Notes: generated by a model not told the origin, from the letters alone. Counted from the first letter of the stretch, positions 37,513 through 45,807 are shown. The stretch is DNA of 64,000 nt from Algorimicrobium sediminis (GCF_042684585.1 NZ_JBHULS010000001.1:310001-374000); one strand, 5' to 3'. Numbers and translations: made by a program.

Positions 37513-38289
37513 ATGAAAACCAACATCTTTAGCTTGTTTATAGTGTGTGTAACGTTTCAATGGTTCGCTTTCGGACAAGCTAAAGAGATGGTTTTTATAG
37601 AGGGGTCTCGGTATATTCCGCTATACGGGCGCGACTCGACAGTGGTGGAAGTAAAGGATTTTTTTATGGATGTGTATCCCGTTAGTGTAGCCGATTTTAA
37701 TAGGTTTTTAGAACAGCATCCAAACTGGAAAAAAAGCCATGTTAAAGGACTATTTGCAGATAAAAGCTACCTGCCAAATTGGGAAACAACTCTAGCAGAC
37801 ACGGAAACAAACAACGCTAAAAAACCTGTTACCAGTGTATCCTGGTTTGCGGCAAAAAGCTACTGCGAGGCTCAAGGCAAACGCCTACCAACTGTAGATG
37901 AATGGGAGTACGTAGCTATGGCCGATGAAACAACCAAAGACGCCCGAATAAAAGCCGATTACAACGAAAGAATTTTGGCCTGGTACGAAGCTCCTAAAAA
38001 AGACTTCACCATAGGGAATACACCCAAAAACATTTGGGGTGTAGCCGATTTGCATGGTTTGGTTTGGGAGTGGACATTGGATTTCAATTCGGTATTAATA
38101 ACGGGCGAATCGCGAAAAGACACCGATAAAGATGCTAATCTATTTTGTGGTAGTGCCGCTTTAAATGCAACCGATTTAATGAATTATGCCGCGTTTATGC
38201 GCTATGCTACCCGAGGTAGTTTAAAAGCTAAAAATGCCATGAAAAATATGGGCTTCCGCTGTGTAAAAGACGCACAACCAGCTAACTAA
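37513..38289 (+). CDS. SUMF1/FGE-fold exported protein of the nirK cluster
   Basis: 258 residues with a signal peptide (about 1-22). The formylglycine-generating-enzyme fold is recognisable: YPVSVADFNRFLEQHP, PVTSVSWFAAKSYCEAQGKR, LPTVDEWEYVAMA, WGVADLHGLVWEWTLDF and a terminal NMGFRCVK. In true FGEs two cysteines lie in the GSWxC...C stretch; the matching segment here (GSAALNATDLMNYAAFMRYA) has none. A sulfatase-activating role is therefore unlikely. It sits 38 bp after nirK and before a SCO gene, so a role in maturing or supporting NirK is inferred from context. Confidence 0.82.
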   Translation: MKTNIFSLFIVCVTFQWFAFGQAKEMVFIEGSRYIPLYGRDSTVVEVKDFFMDVYPVSVADFNRFLEQHPNWKKSHVKGLFADKSYLPNWETTLADTETNNAKKPVTSVSWFAAKSYCEAQGKRLPTVDEWEYVAMADETTKDARIKADYNERILAWYEAPKKDFTIGNTPKNIWGVADLHGLVWEWTLDFNSVLITGESRKDTDKDANLFCGSAALNATDLMNYAAFMRYATRGSLKAKNAMKNMGFRCVKDAQPAN

Positions 38290-38300
38290 ATTTTATAAGT

Positions 38301-39011
38301 ATGAAAACACTAAAATATACAATTATATGGGTATTAGCGCTACTATTACAAAGTTGCGCTTTTACTAATGAAGAAACTAAAAACGACTCGCTTGTTTACG
38401 CATGTCCTATGCAATGCGAGGACCAAAAAACCTATCAAAATCCGGGTTCTTGTGCTGTTTGTAAAATGGATTTAAAAGCGGTTGAAACAGAAGTAAATAA
38501 GCCCGTTGCTGAAGATATTTCAGATGAATCTATTTTTAATTTAACCTCACAATGGCATACCGAGGAAAATAAAGCCATCCAGTTGGAAGACCTAAAAGGA
38601 AAAACGTTGGTTATGGTAATGATTTATACCTCGTGTAAAGCAGCATGTCCACGTTTAGTGGCCGATATGCGCAATATTGAAGCCCAAATACCTGAAGAAA
38701 AAATAGCAGATATTCAATTTGTAATGGTAAGCATAGATCCAGAAACAGATACGCCACAAAGGCTGAAGGCTTTTGCTAAAGAAAACTTTATGGATGCAGA
38801 ACATTGGATGTTTTTGCAAGGTACCGAAAGCAGTGTTCGGGAATTTGCCAATGTATTATCTGTTAAATACAAAGAAATCTCGCCTATAGATTTTTCGCAC
38901 TCTAATATTATTTCGGTGTTTAATAATGCAGGCGAATTGGTACACCAGCAAGAAGGACTTGGCGTAGATAATAAAGAAACCATAGACACTATTTTAGCGT
39001 TAAGTTCTTAA
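38301..39011 (+). CDS. SCO1/SenC family lipoprotein with N-terminal heavy-metal-binding domain
   Basis: 236 residues with a lipobox (LLLQSC, Cys19). A short metal-binding module (about 33-62) reads YACPMQCEDQKTYQNPGSCA then VCKMDL, like the HMBD found in CusB/CopA-type proteins. The SCO thioredoxin fold follows, with the copper motif CKAACP near residue 112 and the distal histidine in DFSHSNIISVF. SCO proteins deliver copper to oxidases and related enzymes; here the likely client is NirK. It is 11 bp downstream of the SUMF1-fold gene. Confidence 0.88.
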   Translation: MKTLKYTIIWVLALLLQSCAFTNEETKNDSLVYACPMQCEDQKTYQNPGSCAVCKMDLKAVETEVNKPVAEDISDESIFNLTSQWHTEENKAIQLEDLKGKTLVMVMIYTSCKAACPRLVADMRNIEAQIPEEKIADIQFVMVSIDPETDTPQRLKAFAKENFMDAEHWMFLQGTESSVREFANVLSVKYKEISPIDFSHSNIISVFNNAGELVHQQEGLGVDNKETIDTILALSS

Positions 39012-39059
39012 TTTAAGAAAATACCAAACACAGTGTAAAAACCAAAACAAACTACCACC

Positions 39060-40313
39060 ATGAAAAAAACATTAATTATTTTACTTATTGGATTATTTAG
39101 TCAGCATTTTATGGCGCAAAGCCTTGAAATAGGTGCAGAAATTAGACCGCGATTGGAATACCGGCATGGGTACAAAACCTTAAAAGTGGACTCGTTAAAT
39201 GCCGCTGCCTTTGTATCGCAGCGCACCCGCTTAAATTTTACTTACAACAGCGAAAAAATGAATGCCTACTTAAGTGTTCAGGATGTTCGGGTGTGGGGCG
39301 ATGTAGCTACATTAAATGCTTCCGATAAAAATGCACCGGCCGTACACGAGGCATGGGCAGAACTGCTGCTTGCACCTGCCTGGCGCTTGAAACTTGGGCG
39401 TCAAGAAATATCATTGGACAACCAGCGTATTTTTGGAGCAGTTGGTTGGGCACAACAAGCTAGAAGTCACGATGCTTTGTTAGCATCGTATAAACCAAAT
39501 GAATTTCATGAAATTACGTTAGGACTAGCGCTAAACGCAACTGCAGAAACACTATTTGAAACAGATTATACTTTAAATAACTACAAAGCCATGCAATACT
39601 TATGGTACCATGCCCAATTAAATCCATTAAAATTGAGCTTTTTGGTGTTAAACAACGGTTTAGCCTATATGGAAAACAACAAACAGGAAGTGGCTTACAA
39701 CCAAACGTTTGGCACACATGCGCGTTATAGAAAAAATAACTTCCAGGCAGATGGTTCTGTGTATTTCCAAACAGGAAAATTAGATACAGCCAGTTTAAAT
39801 GCGTTCAATGTAGCTTTAAATGCCTCGTATAAATTTACTAATGGCTTAAAAACAGGGTTAGGAGCAGAGTATTTATCTGGAACCGATATGAATACCACAA
39901 GCACTACCGTAAAATCGTTTAATCCATGGTATGGTACCAATCATAAATTTAATGGCTTTATGGATTATTTTTATGTAGGCAACCATATTAACTCTGTTGG
40001 TTTAATAGATGTTTATGCATCAGTGGCGTATGCTAAAAACAAGTTTTCGATGGCTGTAACACCACACGTTTTTAATGCGGCAGCTGCAGTTATAAACTCT
40101 CAAAATCAAGAGATGGATGCTTATTTAGGCACCGAATTGGATGTTACTTTTAATTACAAATGGACGCCAGATGTAACTTTCCAAGCTGGATATTCGCATA
40201 TGTTTGCTTCGGAAACTATGGGTATTTTAAAAGGTGGTAATGCCAACGCTACCAATAATTGGGCTTGGTTAATGGTAACTATTAATCCGCGTATTTTTAA
40301 AACTACTTTATAG
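39060..40313 (+). CDS. Alginate-export-like outer-membrane beta-barrel protein
   Basis: 417 residues with a signal peptide (MKKTLIILLIGLFSQHFMAQ). The mature part opens with LEIGAEIRPRLEYRHGYKTL and has repeated amphipathic strands (RLNFTYNSEKMNAYLSVQDV, WRLKLGRQEISLDNQRIFGA). It ends in an aromatic strand (WAWLMVTINPRIFKTTL), as in the Alginate_exp porin family. Alginate itself is unlikely to be the cargo, and passage of nitrite or copper is possible but unproven. It is the last gene of the nirK cluster and converges on the hemerythrin gene. Confidence 0.75.
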   Translation: MKKTLIILLIGLFSQHFMAQSLEIGAEIRPRLEYRHGYKTLKVDSLNAAAFVSQRTRLNFTYNSEKMNAYLSVQDVRVWGDVATLNASDKNAPAVHEAWAELLLAPAWRLKLGRQEISLDNQRIFGAVGWAQQARSHDALLASYKPNEFHEITLGLALNATAETLFETDYTLNNYKAMQYLWYHAQLNPLKLSFLVLNNGLAYMENNKQEVAYNQTFGTHARYRKNNFQADGSVYFQTGKLDTASLNAFNVALNASYKFTNGLKTGLGAEYLSGTDMNTTSTTVKSFNPWYGTNHKFNGFMDYFYVGNHINSVGLIDVYASVAYAKNKFSMAVTPHVFNAAAAVINSQNQEMDAYLGTELDVTFNYKWTPDVTFQAGYSHMFASETMGILKGGNANATNNWAWLMVTINPRIFKTTL

Positions 40314-40363
40314 AAAATGGTGGTTATAAGGCTGTTCGGTTTGTTTATTCATAATAATGCCTT

Positions 40364-40834
40364 TTAATCCGTTTTTCTCCAAAATTCATCGGTCAGATTA
40401 TCTTGAAAAGGTTCTGACTGGTGAATTTTTTCTATGTCAAACATCTGTGCTTCCGAAGCATTTTTTTGTATTTCGGGAAACAAAATCCGTTCTTCAAACC
40501 TAATATGTTGTTCCAAAGCTTGTTCAATAGCTTTTAAATCATCCTCACTTATAATAGGATTTTTGAATAAGTGTTCAATTAATGCATGATCTTCCAAGGC
40601 TTTGATTATATACTTATGATTAGCCTCTAGAATTGGGAAAATTACTGTTTCCTCTATCCGGAAATGCGGAATTAAATGGGTTTGGTAAAACCAACTAGCA
40701 TAGGTGGCAATGCGACTTACCGCAATGTTGTTTTTTATGCCCATTCTAATTTTCCAACAAAGTAAAAGACCAAAATGATGCTCCCTGCTTAAAGGTTGCA
40801 ATGCTTTGTGACGTTTTAAAGGTTTTAAAGTCAT
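40364..40834 (-). CDS. Hemerythrin domain-containing protein
   Basis: 156 residues, all-helical, with the hemerythrin di-iron pattern: SREHHFGLLLCW, HLIPHFRIEETVIFPIL (HxxxE), HALIEHLF and EQHIRFEERILFPEI. These give the usual set of His and carboxylate ligands. Such proteins bind O2 or NO, or sense iron. It follows the polytopic histidine-rich gene by 18 bp, so the two are co-transcribed, downstream of ric. A part in NO handling is inferred from that context. Confidence 0.85.
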   Translation of the reverse strand: MTLKPLKRHKALQPLSREHHFGLLLCWKIRMGIKNNIAVSRIATYASWFYQTHLIPHFRIEETVIFPILEANHKYIIKALEDHALIEHLFKNPIISEDDLKAIEQALEQHIRFEERILFPEIQKNASEAQMFDIEKIHQSEPFQDNLTDEFWRKTD

Positions 40835-40852
40835 GCGTTATTTTTTTTTGAA

Positions 40853-42055
40853 TTAAATATGTATTTTTCTTTTAAAGTTTTGTTGTAAGTAGCTTAATAA
40901 AATTAATAAAACTCCAGCAGCCAGCAAGATACTGGTTGAAAACAATAGTAAGTGGTAGGAAGGTAGGATGCCCCATTGAAATAAATAAAAAGTTCCTTGC
41001 ATAAATAAAAGCGCCTCGGTACATAAAAAACCTAATAAAAAGCAGGTAAATCCAATGCGTAGGGTTGGTGTAATTTTAAAAATTCTAGATTGAATTAAAA
41101 ATGCCCAGATAAAGCCTGTAATAACCCCTAACATGGTTAAATGGATAAAACCAATTATAAAATTATGATGGGTATATAAGGATGCGGAAAACACTGGAAT
41201 TATGGATGCTGTTTGAAACAGTATTTTTACACAAAAGCAAATAAATGCAAAAATATACATGGTTCTAGCCAATGGCCTGGAATTTTTTAAAATGTTTTTA
41301 GGTTGGGTTTGTATAATTTTAAAAACCATAATTAAGGCTGTTATTTGAAGGAAAAGGCCAATGGTATTTAACCAATATAATATAGGATGATTGGCAAACC
41401 ACTGAACTGGCATGGCAAACGTGAATAAAGTAGCCGCAGTAAGACAATAATAAAATAAGTTGGTATTTTTGGATGGCTTAAGTTGCAATTGGAAGCAGGC
41501 TACGGCTAGAACAGCAAATAAAAACCAGCCATTAAATTGAAAATGTAAAAAAAACTGTATGGCTATTTGGTAAAATGCCGAGCTAGGTCCTAGTGTGCTG
41601 GCAGCTGGTCCTAAACACCAAATACCAACCGTAGAAAGTAGCATAAAAATTAAGGCGGTTTTGACCAGTTTTTTTACCAATGGATTTGAAATTTGAATAT
41701 CCTGCCACAAGCGGTAAACAAAAAAATAGCTACCGAAAATATGTAGTGTAGAAAAACTGATAGAAATAGCCGCATAACCTTGAAACGGAAAACTAAACAT
41801 CATGCCTAAAACGGCTACCTGTGTTAGCCAAAATAATTTGGTGTAAACAGATTTTTTTTCAGAGATAAAATACTGAACAAAAAAAGCATAAAGCATTAAA
41901 TATACCCAGCCCAGCATGGCTATATGAGAATGTGCATGCGTTAAATACCTGTAATTTATGGACACGGGGTTAATAAACATGTAGCGTAACAGTAACCCCA
42001 TTAATGCTGCTATTAAAAAATTAAACAGGCAGGTAATTATAAAACTTTTAGGCAT
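40853..42055 (-). CDS. Polytopic membrane protein resembling heme-copper oxidase subunit I
   Basis: 400 residues from the ATG at 42055 (a GTG at 42082 is less likely). About 12 hydrophobic helices carry histidines inside or near the membrane. They lie in YLTHAHSHIAMLGWVYLML near 37-55 (numbered from the ATG), FFLHFQFNGWFLF in the middle, and YTHHNFIIGFIHLTMLGVIT near 300. The HxHS...LGW pattern recalls the heme-binding helix of cbb3-type subunit I and NO reductase, but the chain is shorter and I cannot assign all metal ligands. Between ric and a hemerythrin gene it may bind heme and handle NO. It could instead be a non-enzymatic NnrS-like protein. Confidence 0.6.
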   Translation of the reverse strand: MPKSFIITCLFNFLIAALMGLLLRYMFINPVSINYRYLTHAHSHIAMLGWVYLMLYAFFVQYFISEKKSVYTKLFWLTQVAVLGMMFSFPFQGYAAISISFSTLHIFGSYFFVYRLWQDIQISNPLVKKLVKTALIFMLLSTVGIWCLGPAASTLGPSSAFYQIAIQFFLHFQFNGWFLFAVLAVACFQLQLKPSKNTNLFYYCLTAATLFTFAMPVQWFANHPILYWLNTIGLFLQITALIMVFKIIQTQPKNILKNSRPLARTMYIFAFICFCVKILFQTASIIPVFSASLYTHHNFIIGFIHLTMLGVITGFIWAFLIQSRIFKITPTLRIGFTCFLLGFLCTEALLFMQGTFYLFQWGILPSYHLLLFSTSILLAAGVLLILLSYLQQNFKRKIHI

Positions 42056-42073
42056 GAATAAATGGTTTAAACA

Positions 42074-42157
42074 AAAAAACACGTCTCTTATGGAAGTGTT
42101 GTAATAAGTAATTTCCTCTAATAAAACACTTATTTATCACTCTTACAAGAGACGTGT
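42074..42157 (-). terminator. Long terminator-like hairpin in the leader of the polytopic protein gene
   Basis: On the minus strand, arms of 11 bp (ACACGTCTCTT and AAGAGACGTGT; forward 42147-42157 and 42079-42089) enclose about 57 nt. A nested pair, AAGTGTT/AACACTT, lies inside, and seven Ts follow. It ends 18 nt before the ATG at 42055. A short competing hairpin (CTCTT-GT-AAGAG) can form from the same 5' arm. It is either the ric terminator or an attenuator for the downstream pair. Confidence 0.55.
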
Positions 42158-42235
42158 ACCAATAAACAAACTATTAACTACATGAACGGAATATTGTAAG
42201 GGCAAGTATCCCGTAACTTTAAATAGCAAAGGCTA

Positions 42236-42973
42236 TTAACTAACAAAAAAACGCTGTTCTAATTTGGCAGCTTCAGGAAACAAAATATTGTTTTCTAAAT
42301 GGATATGAAGGTGTAAATCTTTTTCAAATTCCTCTAGCATGGCATAGGTAACCCGATAGGTATTGCAAGCATCGGCAGGTGGGGTGTAGTTATTAGTAAT
42401 TAAAGCAATCTTTCTAAAGCGCTCACCTTCATTATCATGCTCTTCCATCATTGTAGCGATAGGGTTTTCTACCGTACCAAAATGTGGCGCCTCCAGCGGT
42501 TGGCCGTCTAGAGTGGCTTTTACCATTTTCTTAATAAACGGAAATAAAATTAGTTCCTCTTTTTTCATGTGCGAGGCTAATTCGCCAGCACTAGCGGTAA
42601 AAAGTTCATTAATTTTAAATAACTCTGAATGATTAGCACCATGCACTTTGCACAGTTTATCTAGGAATTGGCGCAAAACAGGAATTTTTTCCTCCACATA
42701 ACGGTGGTGTGTTTTTTCAATATAGTCTGCTAATAAATCTAATGGCCATGACTTGTAGTCTATTACCGGTGTGCTTTTAGCATTTAAAACACTATCTAGC
42801 TTATCTAAAAGCTCATTAGCATTAACACCATTTTTATCGCAAACCTCTTGAACGGTGCGGTGTCCTTTGCAGCAAAAATCGATTCCGTAGCTACTAAATA
42901 CGGCAGCTGTTCTATAATCTTCGGCTACAAATTCGCCAATTGGTTTTTTAAAATTTTTATGTATTGTTTCCAT
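42236..42973 (-). CDS. ric: Iron-sulfur cluster repair di-iron protein (Ric/ScdA/YtfE)
   Basis: 245 residues. The N-terminal DUF542/ScdA_N domain has the motif FSSYGIDFCCKGHRTVQEVC. A hemerythrin-like domain follows, with KTHHRYVEEKIPVL, VHGANHSELF, HMKKEELILFPFI, MMEEHDNEGERF and HIHLENNILFPEA supplying the di-iron ligands. Family members restore Fe-S clusters damaged by NO or peroxide and can act on NO. A shared 20-bp motif sits just upstream, and rrf2 lies 54 bp before it, so control by that regulator is likely. Confidence 0.94.
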   Translation of the reverse strand: METIHKNFKKPIGEFVAEDYRTAAVFSSYGIDFCCKGHRTVQEVCDKNGVNANELLDKLDSVLNAKSTPVIDYKSWPLDLLADYIEKTHHRYVEEKIPVLRQFLDKLCKVHGANHSELFKINELFTASAGELASHMKKEELILFPFIKKMVKATLDGQPLEAPHFGTVENPIATMMEEHDNEGERFRKIALITNNYTPPADACNTYRVTYAMLEEFEKDLHLHIHLENNILFPEAAKLEQRFFVS

Positions 42974-42985
42974 ATGACATCTTAT

Positions 42986-43005
42986 TTCGGATAATTTTAT
43001 CCTAT
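42986..43005 (-). promoter_or_regulatory. Putative Rrf2 operator upstream of ric
   Basis: TTCGGATAATTTTATCCTAT (forward) contains a perfect GGATAA-TT-TTATCC palindrome. It agrees with the element in the rrf2 promoter at TTCGGATAA, TTT and TC. It lies 12-32 bp before the ric start codon. Confidence 0.5.
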
Positions 43006-43027
43006 TTATAAATAAATTTTTTTAGGT

Positions 43028-43462
43028 TTAAATTTTCAAAAAAGAAACACCAGACTGAATATCCAGAGCTAATTCTTCTAAACTGGTTGTTTCTAACATA
43101 TTTTTTAATTCGTTACGTATGTGTTTAAATTTATCGTGAACCGCACACGGATGGTTTTCATTACACGTGTGAAGACCTAACCCGCAGCCGTTATAAATGC
43201 CATCGCCGTCTATGGCACTCACTATGTATTTTAACTTAATGCTGTTTGTTTTTTGGGGATCAATTTCAAAACCACCATGCGCGCCTTTAACCGAATTTAT
43301 AATGTTATGGCGTACCAAGTCTTGTAATATTTTTGCTGTAAAGGCTACAGGCGAATCTATTTCGTTAGCTATTTCTTTTAGGCTTACACGTTTTCCTTCG
43401 TGTGAACTTAAAGCAATAAAAATAGAAGCCTTGATACCGTATTCGCAAGCTTTGGAAAACAT
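43028..43462 (-). CDS. Rrf2 family transcriptional regulator with three Fe-S-type cysteines
   Basis: 144 residues. The winged-helix N-terminus is standard for Rrf2 (SKACEYGIKASIFIALSSHE, VAFTAKILQDLVRHNII, KGAHGGFEI). The C-terminal part carries YNGCGLGLHTCNENHPCAVH, a CX6CX5C set at the place where NsrR and IscR hold their cluster. It therefore probably senses NO, O2 or Fe-S status through a [2Fe-2S] or [4Fe-4S] cluster. The gene precedes ric and has an operator-like palindrome over its own promoter. NsrR-like NO sensing is the best guess; IscR-like sensing is possible. Confidence 0.88.
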   Translation of the reverse strand: MFSKACEYGIKASIFIALSSHEGKRVSLKEIANEIDSPVAFTAKILQDLVRHNIINSVKGAHGGFEIDPQKTNSIKLKYIVSAIDGDGIYNGCGLGLHTCNENHPCAVHDKFKHIRNELKNMLETTSLEELALDIQSGVSFLKI

Positions 43463-43479
43463 AGTGTTAATTTAAAGTA

Positions 43480-43511
43480 CAAATATAAAACATATTTTTA
43501 ATTCAGACAAA
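43480..43511 (-). promoter_or_regulatory. rrf2 promoter, full Bacteroidota consensus
   Basis: On the minus strand TTTG (forward 43508-43511), 20 bp, then TATATTTG (forward 43480-43487). Both elements fit the phylum consensus. The start should lie near 43474, 12 bp before the ATG. Confidence 0.7.
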
Positions 43512-43535
43512 CTTATCCGAATTAAAAATATGTTT
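43488..43535. repeat. 17-bp perfect inverted repeat over the rrf2 promoter (operator candidate)
   Basis: Arms AAACATATTTTTAATTC (43488-43504) and its exact complement (43519-43535) are separated by 14 bp. The left arm fills the promoter spacer and the loop contains the -33 TTTG. The inner 43502-43521 (TTCAGACAAACTTATCCGAA) is the motif shared with the ric upstream region. It could also fold as an AT-rich hairpin at the end of the mutB mRNA. Confidence 0.65.
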
Positions 43536-43562
43536 ATTAATTTATGTTTTGCTAGGTGTGTT

Positions 43563-45686
43563 TTAGGCTAATAAAATGTCTAAAATTTTAATAGCAGCGT
43601 CGCTAATTTTAGTACCTGGACCAAATACTGCAACAGCTCCTGCGTCAAATAAGTATTGGTAGTCTTGTTTTGGAATTACACCACCAACAATAACCATTAT
43701 GTCCTCGCGACCGTAAGCTTTTAAAGCATCAATTACTTGTGGAACCAAAGTTTTATGTCCTGCGGCTAAAGAGGACACACCTAATACATGTACATCGTTT
43801 TCTACAGCTTGTTTAGCGGCTTCTTGTGGTGTTTGGAATAGGGGGCCAATATCCACATCAAAGCCTACATCCGCATAACCTGTAGCTACTACTTTGGCGC
43901 CACGGTCGTGACCATCTTGCCCCATTTTGGCAATCATAATACGCGGGCGTCTGCCGTCCTGCTCGGCAAATTTGTCGGCTAAATCTTTTGCTTTGGCAAA
44001 CGATGCATCATTTTTAATTTCTTTACTATACACACCAGAGAATGATTTTATTTGTGCTTTATAACGGCCAAATGCGCTTTCTAGAGCATTGCTAATTTCG
44101 CCCAATGTGGCGCGTTCTCTTGCCGCTTCAACAGCTAAAGCTAATAAATTTTCAGAATTATTTTTAGCTGCATGGGTTAAATTATGAAGTGCTTTTGTAA
44201 CATTTTGGTTGTTGCGTGTGGCCTTAATGTTTTTTAAGCGTTGTATTTGCGAGTTTCTAACAGTTTGGTTGTCTACTTCCAAAGTGGTTATTGGTGCTTC
44301 TTCGGCAAGTACGTATTTGTTTACGCCTACAATGATATCCTGACCAGAGTCTATTCGGGCTTGTTTTCTAGCCGCCGCTTCTTCAATACGTAGTTTAGGA
44401 ATTCCGGCTTCAATAGCTTTTGTCATGCCTCCTAAAGTTTCTACTTCTTCAATGAGTTGCCATGCTTTGTGAGCAATGTCATGGGTTAACTTTTCTACGT
44501 AATAGCTTCCTGCCCAGGGGTCTACTGTTTTTGTAATATGCGTTTCCTCCTGTAAGTAAATTTGTGTATTTCTGGCAATACGCGCCGAGAAATCTGTTGG
44601 CAAAGCAATGGCTTCATCCAAGGCATTGGTATGTAAACTTTGTGTACCACCAAAGGCGGCAGCTGCTGCCTCAATGGTTGTTCGGGCTACATTGTTAAAG
44701 GGGTCTTGTTCTGTTAAGCTCCATCCAGATGTTTGGCAATGGGTTCGTAGGGCGAGCGATTTTTCATTTTTAGGGTTAAATGGCTTTATTAATTTAGCCC
44801 ATAGCATACGCGCTGCACGCATTTTTGCAATTTCCATAAAATGATTCATACCAATAGCCCAAAAGAAGGATAGTCTAGGAGCAAAGGTGTCTATATCCAT
44901 ACCTGCTTCAAGTCCTTTTTTTACATATTCCAAACCGTCAGCTAATGTGTAAGCTAGTTCAATATCGCAGGTTGCACCAGCTTCTTGCATGTGGTAGCCG
45001 GAAATACTGATGCTATTAAATTTTGGCATAAATTTACTGGTGTATTCAAAAATATCCGATATTATTTTCATGGATGGTGTAGGCGGGTAGATATAGGTAT
45101 TACGCACCATAAACTCTTTTAGAATATCATTTTGAATAGTTCCTGCTAGTTGCGCGGGTTTTACACCTTGTTCTTCGGCGGCCACAATATAGAAAGCCAT
45201 AATGGGTAAAACGGCACCATTCATAGTCATGGAAACGCTCATTTTATCCAAAGGAATTTCGTTGAAAAGTATTTTCATGTCTTCAACAGAATCAATAGCA
45301 ACACCTGCTTTTCCTACATCGCCAACAACCCGTTCATGATCGGAATCGTAACCGCGATGTGTGGCCAAATCGAAGGCTACGGAAAGTCCTTTTTGCCCTG
45401 CAGCTAAATTTCTTTTATAGAAAGCATTGCTATCTTCCGCAGTTGAAAAGCCTGCATATTGCCGTATCGTCCAAGGGCGTCGTACATACATGGTACTGTA
45501 TGGACCGCGTAAATTTGGGGTAATACCGGCTACAAAATTTAGATGTTCTAAATTGGTTACATCTGCTTTACTGTAAATAGATTTTATAGGAATATCCTCG
45601 GCTGTGTTACTTGTTGTAACAGCAGATTTTTGTGCTGTGTTGTTACCCGATTTAATGTGAATATGTTGCATGTCTTTCCGACTCAT
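43563..45686 (-). CDS. mutB: Methylmalonyl-CoA mutase large (alpha) subunit
   Basis: 707 residues, the normal length. The TIM-barrel part opens with GPYSTMYVRRPWTIRQYAGF and includes ISGYHMQEAGATCDIELAYT. The C-terminal cobalamin domain has KMGQDGHDRGAKVVATGYAD, where DxHxxG supplies the axial histidine, then the GVSSLAAGHKTLVPQ and VIVGGVIPKQDY loops. It interconverts methylmalonyl-CoA and succinyl-CoA with adenosyl-B12. The small-subunit gene lies 121 bp upstream. No cobalamin riboswitch is visible. Confidence 0.96.
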   Translation of the reverse strand: MSRKDMQHIHIKSGNNTAQKSAVTTSNTAEDIPIKSIYSKADVTNLEHLNFVAGITPNLRGPYSTMYVRRPWTIRQYAGFSTAEDSNAFYKRNLAAGQKGLSVAFDLATHRGYDSDHERVVGDVGKAGVAIDSVEDMKILFNEIPLDKMSVSMTMNGAVLPIMAFYIVAAEEQGVKPAQLAGTIQNDILKEFMVRNTYIYPPTPSMKIISDIFEYTSKFMPKFNSISISGYHMQEAGATCDIELAYTLADGLEYVKKGLEAGMDIDTFAPRLSFFWAIGMNHFMEIAKMRAARMLWAKLIKPFNPKNEKSLALRTHCQTSGWSLTEQDPFNNVARTTIEAAAAAFGGTQSLHTNALDEAIALPTDFSARIARNTQIYLQEETHITKTVDPWAGSYYVEKLTHDIAHKAWQLIEEVETLGGMTKAIEAGIPKLRIEEAAARKQARIDSGQDIIVGVNKYVLAEEAPITTLEVDNQTVRNSQIQRLKNIKATRNNQNVTKALHNLTHAAKNNSENLLALAVEAARERATLGEISNALESAFGRYKAQIKSFSGVYSKEIKNDASFAKAKDLADKFAEQDGRRPRIMIAKMGQDGHDRGAKVVATGYADVGFDVDIGPLFQTPQEAAKQAVENDVHVLGVSSLAAGHKTLVPQVIDALKAYGREDIMVIVGGVIPKQDYQYLFDAGAVAVFGPGTKISDAAIKILDILLA

Positions 45687-45807
45687 TCTTCCTGTTTTTT
45701 TAATTACCTATGGTTTTGCAGCCATAAGGTACACATTTAATATTGTATTCTAATTTACACCTTTATACTTGTTCCGTTTTTTAGAACTGCCCTTTATAAT
45801 AGGAGTG

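Noticed and set aside
43028..43462. Naming the Rrf2 regulator nsrR
   Set aside because: Three cysteines and NO-gene context fit, but IscR-type regulators share the cysteines and the operator motif differs from known NsrR sites.
45687..45807. Cobalamin riboswitch between mutA and mutB
   Set aside because: No B12-box-like sequence or multi-stem structure is visible in the 121 bp.
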